Shown: in pieces, positions 1 through 5,872 of the stretch
Layout: each line of letters begins with the position of its first letter
Position numbering within the stretch: position 1 is the stretch's first letter
From: Candidatus Stahliibacteriota bacterium
GTDB taxonomy: Bacteria; Hydrothermota; UBA3073
Assembly: GCA_030627085.1 (NCBI GenBank)
Contig: DAOUSS010000018.1
Span: 1-14,493 of the forward strand
Direction of reading: 5' to 3'
Length of the DNA: 14,493 nucleotides
Notes under the pieces: model-generated
What the model was told of the DNA's origin: nothing
The model's database searches: none
The model's input: only the letters and a program-made list of their open reading frames with translations
Translations under genes and position numbers: made by a program

Positions 1-300
1 AAACTATATAAGAATTGTTTGAGGATCATGAAATTGGGGCGCGAAAGTTTCGATCTTGCGGAAAAGTATCGAAATACAGAAGATAAGAAGGAAAAGGAAA
101 AGATAAAGGAGCAGTTGAGGACAATACTATCCCAGCAATTTGACCTGAAAGAGGAGGAAAAGAACGCAAGAATAAAGAGATTGGAGGAAGAGATCATTCG
201 CCTTAAGGATGAATTGGTGAAAAGGAAAAAAAATAAGAAAGAAATAGTGAACAGGAGACTCAAGGAACTTCTCGGAGAGAGCAGGTATCTGGAGTGGTAA
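1..300 (+). CDS. Coiled-coil protein of unknown function, probably truncated at its 5' end by the window edge
   Basis: The reading frame is open from base 1 to a TAA at 298-300, so the gene may begin outside the window. Internal candidate starts are TTG at 19 and ATG at 28; a GAGG at 21-24 lies only three bases before the ATG, which is close for a Shine-Dalgarno site. The visible protein of about 90-99 residues is almost entirely charged (Lys, Glu, Arg) with heptad-like Leu/Ile spacing, as in RLEEEIIRLKDELVKRKK, and predicts one long helix or coiled coil. It ends in a conserved-looking ELLGESRYLEW tail. I recall similar tails at the C-terminus of longer exported bacterial proteins of unknown function, but cannot verify that here. 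No catalytic motif is visible. A hairpin terminator follows. Confidence 0.65.
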   Translation, partial: KLYKNCLRIMKLGRESFDLAEKYRNTEDKKEKEKIKEQLRTILSQQFDLKEEEKNARIKRLEEEIIRLKDELVKRKKNKKEIVNRRLKELLGESRYLEW

Positions 301-333
301 TTAGAGGCCAAGAAGTTTGTTTGTAAATAATGA

Positions 334-384
334 GGCGCTGGATTTGCATTGACTAATTATTTCCAGCGCCCTATTTTATATATA
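334..384 (+). terminator. Probable Rho-independent terminator after the coiled-coil gene
   Basis: A perfect 9-bp inverted repeat, GGCGCTGGA at 334-342 and TCCAGCGCC at 362-370, encloses a 19-base loop and is followed by a T-rich tail (CTATTTTATATATAT). It lies 34 bases after the stop codon of the upstream gene and before the next promoter, which fits a transcription end. The loop is longer than usual and the T tract is interrupted, so efficiency is uncertain. Confidence 0.55.
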
Positions 385-460
385 TCTCTTCGTGACTTCG
401 CCTGTCCCGTGTAATACGAAGCATTATTACAGGGGATAAATCTTTGTGGTGAAATTTTTC
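385..460. other. Intergenic palindromic stretch without a gene
   Basis: Between the terminator and the next promoter there is no ORF. The stretch has CTTCG near 388 and CGAAG near 417, and GTAAT/ATTAC arms flanking an ACGAAGC loop, so an imperfect hairpin is possible. It resembles the structured intergenic repeats seen later in the window but does not match one of them clearly. Confidence 0.35.
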
Positions 461-489
461 TTGACATTCTTCTGTTTGTAGGTTATAAT
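461..489 (+). promoter_or_regulatory. Consensus sigma70-type promoter of the prenyltransferase gene
   Basis: TTGACA at 461-466 and TATAAT at 484-489 are separated by exactly 17 bases, a perfect consensus. The downstream ATG at 500 is only 10 bases after the -10 box, so transcription should begin about 3-4 bases before the start codon. No Shine-Dalgarno site can fit in that leader, which implies a leaderless or nearly leaderless mRNA. Confidence 0.85.
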
Positions 490-499
490 TTCTGTTGAT

Positions 500-1453
500 A
501 TGCATTTTCTTGATTATATATTTCTTCTTCGCCCCACCGTACTTATTCCCGGATGGATATTTTTGCTCCTGGGATATTACAGAGCAGAGGGGGGAATATT
601 TCGTGTTACTCCTCTTTTCGTGCTCGGCTTTGTGATATATACGATGATTATGGGGGCTGGGTATATAGTAAATCAGATAGCGGATATAGAGACTGATAGG
701 ATAAATAATAAGTTATTTATACTTCCGAGAGGGCTTGTTTCTGTAAAGGCTGCATATGTGGAGGTTATCATTCTGGTTGCGGTTGCATTTGCTTTATCAT
801 TTTTCTTTTCCTCTGTTTATCGAGTATTTCTTCTTCTGTCATTTGTACTCGGGCTACTGTATTCTGTAAAACCTGCAAAGTTCAAAGGAAGACCCTTTCT
901 TGACCTCGTGTCTAATGGGGTTGGGTATGGCTTTTTGGGATTTGCAGTTGGCTGGCTGACTATAAAAGATTTTTCCCTTAATACATTTATTTATTCAATT
1001 CCTTATATACTTGCGGTTGGCGCTGTGTTTGTGAACGCAACAGTACTTGATATAAAAGGAGATAAAGAAGCTGGAGAGATAACAACCGGGGTCTATCTTG
1101 GGGAAAGAAAAGCATTACTGCTTGCATTAGTGCTTGTGGTTGGTTCTCTTGCATCATCGGTTGTTCTTTCGGACTTTGTATGTCTTCCTTGTGCTGCGAT
1201 TGCATCTATTTTTTTCTTCTGGGCATATAGAATAAAAAACAAAACGCAAAAACTCTCCTCATCAGAAGAAGAAACTTCACAGAGCATAAAAGGAGAGCGG
1301 GCAGTCCTTATCTCTGTGCGATTTTCTGTTCCTTTGCTTGCTATTGCAGTTTGTGTTATTTATCCCTGGTTTTTTGTATTGTTATTGTTGGTATTTTTCC
1401 TCTCAAGATTTTACTATAAAAAGAGATTTAACTTCGTATACCCGAGTATTTAA
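500..1453 (+). CDS. UbiA-family membrane prenyltransferase
   Basis: This 317-residue, strongly hydrophobic protein has about eight or nine predicted membrane segments. The first Asp-rich motif is N58-Q-I-A-D62-I-E-T-D66 (NxxxDxxxD), and the second is D184-I-K-G-D188 followed by KEAGEITTGVYLG. A YSVKPAKFKGRPFLD stretch at 121-135 lies between them, in the order typical of UbiA enzymes, which transfer a polyprenyl chain from its diphosphate to an acceptor in the membrane using Mg2+. The acceptor cannot be read from sequence: quinone precursors, tetrapyrroles and glycerol ether lipids are all known in the superfamily. The start is the ATG 10 bases after a perfect -10 box, with no ribosome binding site. 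A TPR gene follows 26 bases later and is probably co-transcribed. A GGR-like reductase is encoded about 3 kb away on the other strand. Confidence 0.9.
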   Translation: MHFLDYIFLLRPTVLIPGWIFLLLGYYRAEGGIFRVTPLFVLGFVIYTMIMGAGYIVNQIADIETDRINNKLFILPRGLVSVKAAYVEVIILVAVAFALSFFFSSVYRVFLLLSFVLGLLYSVKPAKFKGRPFLDLVSNGVGYGFLGFAVGWLTIKDFSLNTFIYSIPYILAVGAVFVNATVLDIKGDKEAGEITTGVYLGERKALLLALVLVVGSLASSVVLSDFVCLPCAAIASIFFFWAYRIKNKTQKLSSSEEETSQSIKGERAVLISVRFSVPLLAIAVCVIYPWFFVLLLLVFFLSRFYYKKRFNFVYPSI

Positions 1454-1479
1454 AATAATCCTGAAGTCTATATCGAGTT

Positions 1480-2412
1480 ATGTTGCTGCTTTGTCTCATA
1501 CTTTCACTGGATTCTCTTCTCGTACAGGGTATTAAACTCAGTTACGAAGAAAGGTACGACGAGGCGGAGGCTGTCTTTTTTAAATTACGTGATAAATATC
1601 CTGATAACCCTGCTCCGTATTTCTTTCTCTCTTCGCTCTATGTGGCGTATATGACCGATTTCGGGACGGACTCCTTAGAGGACACATTTATTGCATATAT
1701 TGATACTACCCTTGATAAGGCAACCTGTATACTGAAGCGGCAAGAAGATGCCTGGGCATATGTCTGGAAGGGAGGCGGACTTATAGACAGGGCATATTAT
1801 AGATTTGAAAATGGAGATATTTTAGAAATGCTGGAGGACGGCGTGAGGGCTGTGCGTGAGTTTAACAGTGCGCTTGCAATAGATTCCAACATATATGATG
1901 CGTATATAGGTCTGGGTATCTACGATTATATACAATACAGGATGAAAAAGATGCTTCCATTTGTAAGCGAGGATAATGATTGGAAAGAAAAACTTGAATT
2001 TGCGTCCGATTCCGCTCGTTTCCTGAGGACTGCGGCAAAGAACACCCTGGCACTTCTTCTAATAGAAGAGAGGCATTGGGATGAAGCAATCACGATATCA
2101 CGGGAATTATTGAAGGAATACCCGGATTCTCGCACATTCACCTGGACACTTGCAAAGGCATACTTTGGAAAGGAAGACTGGAGAAATGCAGAGGCGGTCT
2201 ATAAAAGACTTATACATCTCATAAAGACTGGTCAGCCAGATGCTCCTTATCCTCTGGTATTTGCATTGGATAGACTTGCTGAGATATATTTTCTCGCTGG
2301 TGAATACGATAGATGCAGAATAGAGGCATCAAGGATACTTGACATCACAGAAGGATTAGGAAATAGATACGATGAATTCAGAAAAAGGGCGAAAAAATCT
2401 CTAACCCGATAA
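1480..2412 (+). CDS. Exported tetratricopeptide-repeat (TPR) protein
   Basis: A 310-residue protein whose first ~16 residues (MLLLCLILSLDSLLVQG) look like a signal peptide, with no charge before the hydrophobic core. TPR-like helix pairs are visible at about 18-54 (EERYDEAEAVFFKLRDKYPDN), 192-246 (EERHWDEAITISRELLKEYPDS, then KEDWRNAEAVYKRLI) and 261-289 (DRLAEIYFLAGEYDRCRIEA). The middle (about 60-180) is helical, with an ALAIDSNIYDAYIGLGIYDY segment that is also TPR-like. TPRs make protein-binding superhelices, so a scaffold or envelope-assembly role is likely, but no specific partner can be named. The ATG lies 26 bases after the prenyltransferase stop, with no convincing Shine-Dalgarno site, and the two are probably co-transcribed. 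An upstream shift of the start is possible but would remove the N-terminal placement of the hydrophobic stretch. Confidence 0.8.
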   Translation: MLLLCLILSLDSLLVQGIKLSYEERYDEAEAVFFKLRDKYPDNPAPYFFLSSLYVAYMTDFGTDSLEDTFIAYIDTTLDKATCILKRQEDAWAYVWKGGGLIDRAYYRFENGDILEMLEDGVRAVREFNSALAIDSNIYDAYIGLGIYDYIQYRMKKMLPFVSEDNDWKEKLEFASDSARFLRTAAKNTLALLLIEERHWDEAITISRELLKEYPDSRTFTWTLAKAYFGKEDWRNAEAVYKRLIHLIKTGQPDAPYPLVFALDRLAEIYFLAGEYDRCRIEASRILDITEGLGNRYDEFRKRAKKSLTR

Positions 2413-2422
2413 CAATTGAAGA

Positions 2423-2593
2423 TTGTTCACCACAAAGGACACAAAGACACTAAGAAATTGAAGATTGAAAAATTGGAAAATTAAAAGATTCAAGATTGTA
2501 GATTACAGTATTGTTGCGATGTCATTGTGTATTAGCGTCATTGCGTCAATAACACAATAACTTAATTACTCAATTACCCAATTACCTAATAAC
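2423..2593. repeat. Composite intergenic repeat, copy A (inverted relative to copy B at 12564-12737)
   Basis: The ~195-base gap between the TPR gene and tadA holds no gene but carries three modules found in the same order, inverted, near 12.6 kb. Module 3 is at 2423-2446 (CACCACAAAGGACACAAAG core; 22 of 24 bases match), module 2 at 2486-2519 (AGATTGTAGATT core; 28 of 34 match) and module 1 at 2572-2593 (AATTACCCAATTACC core; 20 of 22 match). The linkers between modules differ. The right end reaches to within 16 bases of the tadA start codon. Confidence 0.75.
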
Positions 2594-2608
2594 TTAATAA
2601 TTGACTCT

Positions 2609-3052
2609 ATGACCAAATTCATGAAGGCAGCCATAGCCGAAGCAGAACTTGCCAGAGACGAAGGAGAGATTCCAGTCGGCGCAGTTGTTGTATTAAACGA
2701 TAAAATAATAGGAAGGGGACATAATCGTGTAGAGGCATTAAATGATCCAACTGCCCATGCAGAGATTATAGCCATAACCAGCGCGTGCACTTTTCTATCA
2801 GACCAGAGACTGAAAGATGCAACTCTGTATGTTACCCTTGAACCCTGTCCTATGTGCGCAGGTGCTATTATGCTTTCAAGAATAAAGAGATGCGTATATG
2901 GTGCACCTGATCCCATTATGGGAAGTCTTGGCAGCAGGTATGAGATAAGAAGACCTGAATTGGAGGTTTTGGACGGTGTGTTTAGCGAGGAATGTTCAAA
3001 ACTGCTCAAAGAATTTTTTAAAAAGAAAAGAAAGGAAGATAATATGCATTAG
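2609..3052 (+). CDS. tadA: tRNA-specific adenosine deaminase TadA
   Basis: This 147-residue protein is a zinc-dependent deaminase that converts adenosine 34 of tRNA-Arg(ACG) to inosine, letting one tRNA read several arginine codons. The zinc and catalytic motifs are intact: H50-A-E52 (TAHAEI) and P79-C80-P-M-C83 (LEPCPMCAGA). The N-terminal EGEIPVGAVVV and the GRGHNR and NDPTAHAE segments are typical of TadA rather than of cytidine or guanine deaminases, and the length is normal. ATG 2609 and ATG 2621 are both possible starts; neither has a Shine-Dalgarno site, because the upstream DNA is AT-rich repeat. The gene converges on the GWxTD-variant gene with a 12-base gap, too short for a separate terminator. 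Confidence 0.93.
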   Translation: MTKFMKAAIAEAELARDEGEIPVGAVVVLNDKIIGRGHNRVEALNDPTAHAEIIAITSACTFLSDQRLKDATLYVTLEPCPMCAGAIMLSRIKRCVYGAPDPIMGSLGSRYEIRRPELEVLDGVFSEECSKLLKEFFKKKRKEDNMH

Positions 3053-3064
3053 CGGGTGCTCAAA

Positions 3065-4291
3065 TCAATGAAGGAGCTCAAGAACATCGGAGGGAACATA
3101 TTTATAGAAATTGGGATAGGTATACTCCCTTTCATAACTTGAGTATATGAGTTCATAATTTCCAACTCTACTCACATCAGAAAATATAAAGACCTTACCC
3201 CCTTCTCCATAATACCACCAGACCTCACAGTCAGGATATCCCGGTTCTGCAGTATATCTTTTTATCTCATCAGGGCTTCCATAGATTATAGATATCCTGC
3301 CTCTATCCGATTCCTTCCCATACAGTCTTTCTGCTTCCTTTACCATATTAATATGTGAAAGTAGTGCATCCTCTCCTCTCTTTGTCCAGAATACCTGAAG
3401 GAAACCTTGTTTATCATCGGTCTTTTTATATCTCATGAGTTCGTCGGAGGTCGCAATGTAATCCACAAAGCTGTAGTATTCTGCCTCTTTGCCATGAAGG
3501 ATAGAAAGTTTTTTTTCTCTGGCTATGAGATAAAATGGCTTGGATGTATATACTGTATCGTCGCCTTGAGATAATTGTATATTTACTGTATAACTGCCGG
3601 AAACCAGTCCTATGGTGTTTATACCCCCAATCTCCCTTATGGATGAATATTCCGCAAGCGCCTTCTTTTCGGGATATTCTGTAATCACATTCCCCATAGT
3701 ATCCATCAACCTGTATATCAGAGAGTATTCCTTCGATGGTAAAAGCCCGTACAATTCTACATAAACATAGACTATATTTCTTTTTAATCCATATAATTTC
3801 TCAGGATTTGGTATTATGTTGTAGGTTCCCTTTGTAAATTGACTCTCTGTATCCGCCTTCGATATTTCAGATACGAATTCTATATCACTTATGGATAAAT
3901 TCCCGTGAAGATACGGCTGAACTTCAATCTGAGTTGTAACTCTTTCTTCATTATCCTTCTGCTTTGTAGTTATAGAAACCTCGTATTTGCCTTCAGAAAG
4001 GGGAATACAAAAGACATCAATTATAGTGAGTGCCCTTTCTTTAGCGTCTTCCAAGGATGTAAGGAAAGATACCCTGTCAAACTCATCCTGTGCTACTATA
4101 TCTTCTTTCTGGTTCTTTATAGTTACATCTATCTTGAAATCAGCTCTTTTCATTCCCTCATAGTCAGCATAAGATAGCGATATATATGGTATGGCTATGT
4201 ACAATTCAACACGGGAAAGTGTATCATTTTGTCTGAAGGTTGCATAATCCAGAGACAGGGAGATAAGTATGTAAATTATGATGTTATACAT
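3065..4291 (-). CDS. GWxTD-domain-like envelope protein (variant lacking the GWxTD signature)
   Basis: A 408-residue protein with a short hydrophobic N-terminus (MYNIIIYILISLSL) that may act as a signal peptide. Residues ~25-255 look like beta-sandwich repeats (IKNQKEDIVAQDEF; GSYTVNIQLSQGDDTVY). The C-terminal part matches the GWxTD domain: FLQVFWTKR at 297-305, then DRGRISIIYGSPDEI at 329-343, then CEVWWYYGEGGKVFIFSDVSRVG at 355-377. Where the family usually reads GWxTDRGR, this protein has G325-K-E-S-D-R-G-R, so Trp and Thr are replaced. The family's function is unknown; it is common in FCB-related bacteria. The ATG has a GGGTGG eight bases upstream, and the gene follows the flavoprotein gene by 43 bases, probably in one operon. 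Confidence 0.75.
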   Translation of the reverse strand: MYNIIIYILISLSLDYATFRQNDTLSRVELYIAIPYISLSYADYEGMKRADFKIDVTIKNQKEDIVAQDEFDRVSFLTSLEDAKERALTIIDVFCIPLSEGKYEVSITTKQKDNEERVTTQIEVQPYLHGNLSISDIEFVSEISKADTESQFTKGTYNIIPNPEKLYGLKRNIVYVYVELYGLLPSKEYSLIYRLMDTMGNVITEYPEKKALAEYSSIREIGGINTIGLVSGSYTVNIQLSQGDDTVYTSKPFYLIAREKKLSILHGKEAEYYSFVDYIATSDELMRYKKTDDKQGFLQVFWTKRGEDALLSHINMVKEAERLYGKESDRGRISIIYGSPDEIKRYTAEPGYPDCEVWWYYGEGGKVFIFSDVSRVGNYELIYSSYEREYTYPNFYKYVPSDVLELLH

Positions 4292-4334
4292 AAAACAACC
4301 ACCCTTTAAGTTAAAGTGCCAATAAACACAAATC

Positions 4335-5477
4335 TTAAAATAAGAGGCTAAAGCCTAATCCAAATAAGTGATGAGAAGATAAAAGAATCTCTCTTACCAG
4401 ACGACGAGAATTGATATTATCTATTGTGTTGCCCTCAAATATCCTTTTGCCAATTCTGAAAATTTTTCGATAGTCGTGGTCTGTTAGTCTGAGGTAGACA
4501 TTTCTTACCTTATGATGGAAAGTTATCTCTTTTAAGATCTCGTTTTTGATTTCGACTTCAAAATGGTCTTCCTTACCTTTTAGTCGTAAAACTGCGTTTC
4601 TCCCAGCTATTACGCCTGATTTTACAGCATTAGCAATACCTGCACCACTTAAAGGATCAGTAAATCTTGCTGCATCACCTACAAGATAGAAATTTTCCCC
4701 AGAAAATTTCTTTAAGATCTTTACCGGTACACAACCGAATATCCGTTCCTTTATTTTGCCTTCAGGAAATTCTTTTTTGACCAAATTATCAAGAAAATGT
4801 TTCGGGTGTTTCTTCGTCTTTAATAATGATACACCTAACCCTATATTGGCAGAATTACAGGATTTTGGAAGTATCCATGCATAACCCCCTGGAGCATATT
4901 CGTCTCCAAAAATTAATTGAGCATATCGCGGGTCAATTTCAATATCTTCGATTACATACTCTGCACAGGACTCAATCTCATTTAGATTTAGGTTTGTGTC
5001 TATGCCCATCCAGCTACCAACATTAGATGCTATACCATCTGCAGCTATCAGGAATTTAAACCCATAGCGTCTTCGCTCACCAGAGTTTTCAACAATTACC
5101 TCATTATCCTCTATACCAATGGCCCTTGATGATGTTTCTACCAATGCACCATTTGAAATCGCCTTTTTTGTCAGTGCCGGGTCAAAGACCTTTCGATTCA
5201 TTATCCAGCCCACATTGGGATATTCTATTTTGAATTCATCGCCATCAGGACCTCGTACCATTGAACCGGATAATTCGGTGGAGATCCATTCTGGTTCAAC
5301 ATCTAAGTAACCTTTAATTGTGCTTCTTGATAATCCCTCTGCACAAGTAAGAGGTATACCAATTTGGGGATGTTCTTCGAGTAAAAGTACGGAAATACCA
5401 CTTTCTATCGCTGTATACGCTGCCGCACTACCTGCAGGTCCGGCGCCAACAACAATCAGATCATAGCTTTCAGACAT
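4335..5477 (-). CDS. Geranylgeranyl reductase-family FAD-dependent oxidoreductase
   Basis: A 380-residue flavoprotein that should reduce double bonds of a prenyl chain. The N-terminal dinucleotide-binding motif is GAGPAG at 11-16 (YDLIVVGAGPAGSAAA), and LLLEE near 31-35 ends the second strand. C45-A-E-G48 corresponds to the catalytic-cysteine loop of archaeal geranylgeranyl reductases; Y199-A-W-I-L-P204 corresponds to their YxWxFP substrate motif, with Leu for Phe. GDAARFTDPLSGAGIANAVKSG at 267-288 is the second FAD-binding motif. I chose ATG 5477 because it puts the Rossmann strand near the N-terminus; an in-frame TTG at 5495 would add six residues. Neither start has a clear ribosome site. 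The upstream DNA is a MITE-like element whose left arm starts 31 bases before the ATG. The substrate (archaeal-type lipid, quinone or dolichol-like chain) is unknown. Confidence 0.87.
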   Translation of the reverse strand: MSESYDLIVVGAGPAGSAAAYTAIESGISVLLLEEHPQIGIPLTCAEGLSRSTIKGYLDVEPEWISTELSGSMVRGPDGDEFKIEYPNVGWIMNRKVFDPALTKKAISNGALVETSSRAIGIEDNEVIVENSGERRRYGFKFLIAADGIASNVGSWMGIDTNLNLNEIESCAEYVIEDIEIDPRYAQLIFGDEYAPGGYAWILPKSCNSANIGLGVSLLKTKKHPKHFLDNLVKKEFPEGKIKERIFGCVPVKILKKFSGENFYLVGDAARFTDPLSGAGIANAVKSGVIAGRNAVLRLKGKEDHFEVEIKNEILKEITFHHKVRNVYLRLTDHDYRKIFRIGKRIFEGNTIDNINSRRLVREILLSSHHLFGLGFSLLF

Positions 5478-5507
5478 CGATTCTTGGAATCCCAAGGTTA
5501 AGATTTT

Positions 5508-5699
5508 TGGTTCTTCTCCAATTTAGTTGGTAGAATACAGGGATAAACTCCCTTGAATTCTTGTTCTTTGCATGTTTATATATAGTATGAGCACTTGTAG
5601 GCACAAATTCAATTTGTGCGGGCACGATTTGAAATCGTGCCTACATTTACAGTTCGAAACTGTAGGGACATATAAACCAACTAAATTGGAGAAGAACCA
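5508..5699. mobile_element. MITE-like element with 24-bp perfect terminal inverted repeats
   Basis: Arms at 5508-5531 and 5676-5699 are exact reverse complements over 24 bases (outer end TGGTTCTTCTCC, inner end AATTTAGTTGGT). Directly outside each arm lies GATTTT (5502-5507 and 5700-5705), a 6-base direct repeat that looks like a target-site duplication. The 144-base interior codes for nothing and carries three strong palindromes. Total length, perfect arms and flanking duplication fit a miniature inverted-repeat transposable element. An alternative is a large cruciform or regulatory structure between the flavoprotein gene and the tRNA. Confidence 0.75.
5598..5664. repeat. Run of three near-perfect palindromes inside the MITE-like element
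   Basis: Palindrome 1 is GCACAAATT / AATTTGTGC (5601-5619, 1-base centre). Palindrome 2 is GGCACGATTT / AAATCGTGCC (5621-5641, 1-base centre). Palindrome 3 is TACAGTT / AACTGTA (5648-5664, 3-base centre). GTAGGCAC at 5598-5605 also pairs with GTGCCTAC at 5637-5644, so palindromes 1 and 2 could instead form one larger stem. Confidence 0.85.
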
Positions 5700-5743
5700 G
5701 ATTTTTTAAAACAAATATGTTGAACAAAACCTCTGGTTTTTTC

Positions 5744-5772
5744 TTGACATTAGGCATAAAATGTGTTATAAT
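5744..5772 (+). promoter_or_regulatory. Perfect consensus promoter of tRNA-Leu
   Basis: TTGACA at 5744-5749 and TATAAT at 5767-5772 have a 17-base spacer. The mature tRNA 5' end at 5781 is eight bases after the -10 box, so the precursor has almost no leader. This is a useful internal calibration of the start-site distance in this genome. Confidence 0.9.
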
Positions 5773-5780
5773 ACAAAATA

Positions 5781-5867
5781 GCCGAAGTGGCGGAACTGGT
5801 AGACGCGCATGGTTCAGGACCATGTCCCGCTTGCGGGATGAGGGTTCGAGTCCCTCCTTCGGCACCA
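5781..5867 (+). tRNA. tRNA-Leu, anticodon CAG
   Basis: The 87-base gene folds as a class II tRNA. The acceptor stem is GCCGAAG / CTTCGGC, followed by an encoded ACCA. The D arm includes AACTGGTAGACGC. The anticodon stem CATGG / CCATG encloses the loop TTCAGGA, giving anticodon CAG (reads CTG). The long variable arm CCCGC-TTGC-GGG is typical of leucine tRNA, and the T arm is GAGGG-TTCGAGT-CCCTC. The CCA end lies five bases before the stop codon of the convergent propeller gene, and no T-rich terminator hairpin follows, so 3' end formation must use sequence inside that gene or processing. Confidence 0.96.
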
Positions 5868-5872
5868 TCCTG

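Noticed and set aside
2566..3009. A 147-codon minus-strand frame
   Set aside because: It is wholly antisense to tadA, whose catalytic motifs are intact, and has no family resemblance of its own.
500..5477. A complete archaeal-lipid gene cluster
   Set aside because: Only two candidate enzymes are present, on opposite strands and separated by unrelated genes, so a cluster is not claimed.
5598..5664. CRISPR-like repeats
   Set aside because: The three palindromes differ in sequence and have no spacers of constant length; there are no cas genes.
5647..5868. Minus-strand frame beginning with a PKEGLEPSSRK-like peptide
   Set aside because: This is the well-known spurious translation of the tRNA-Leu complement, not a protein gene.
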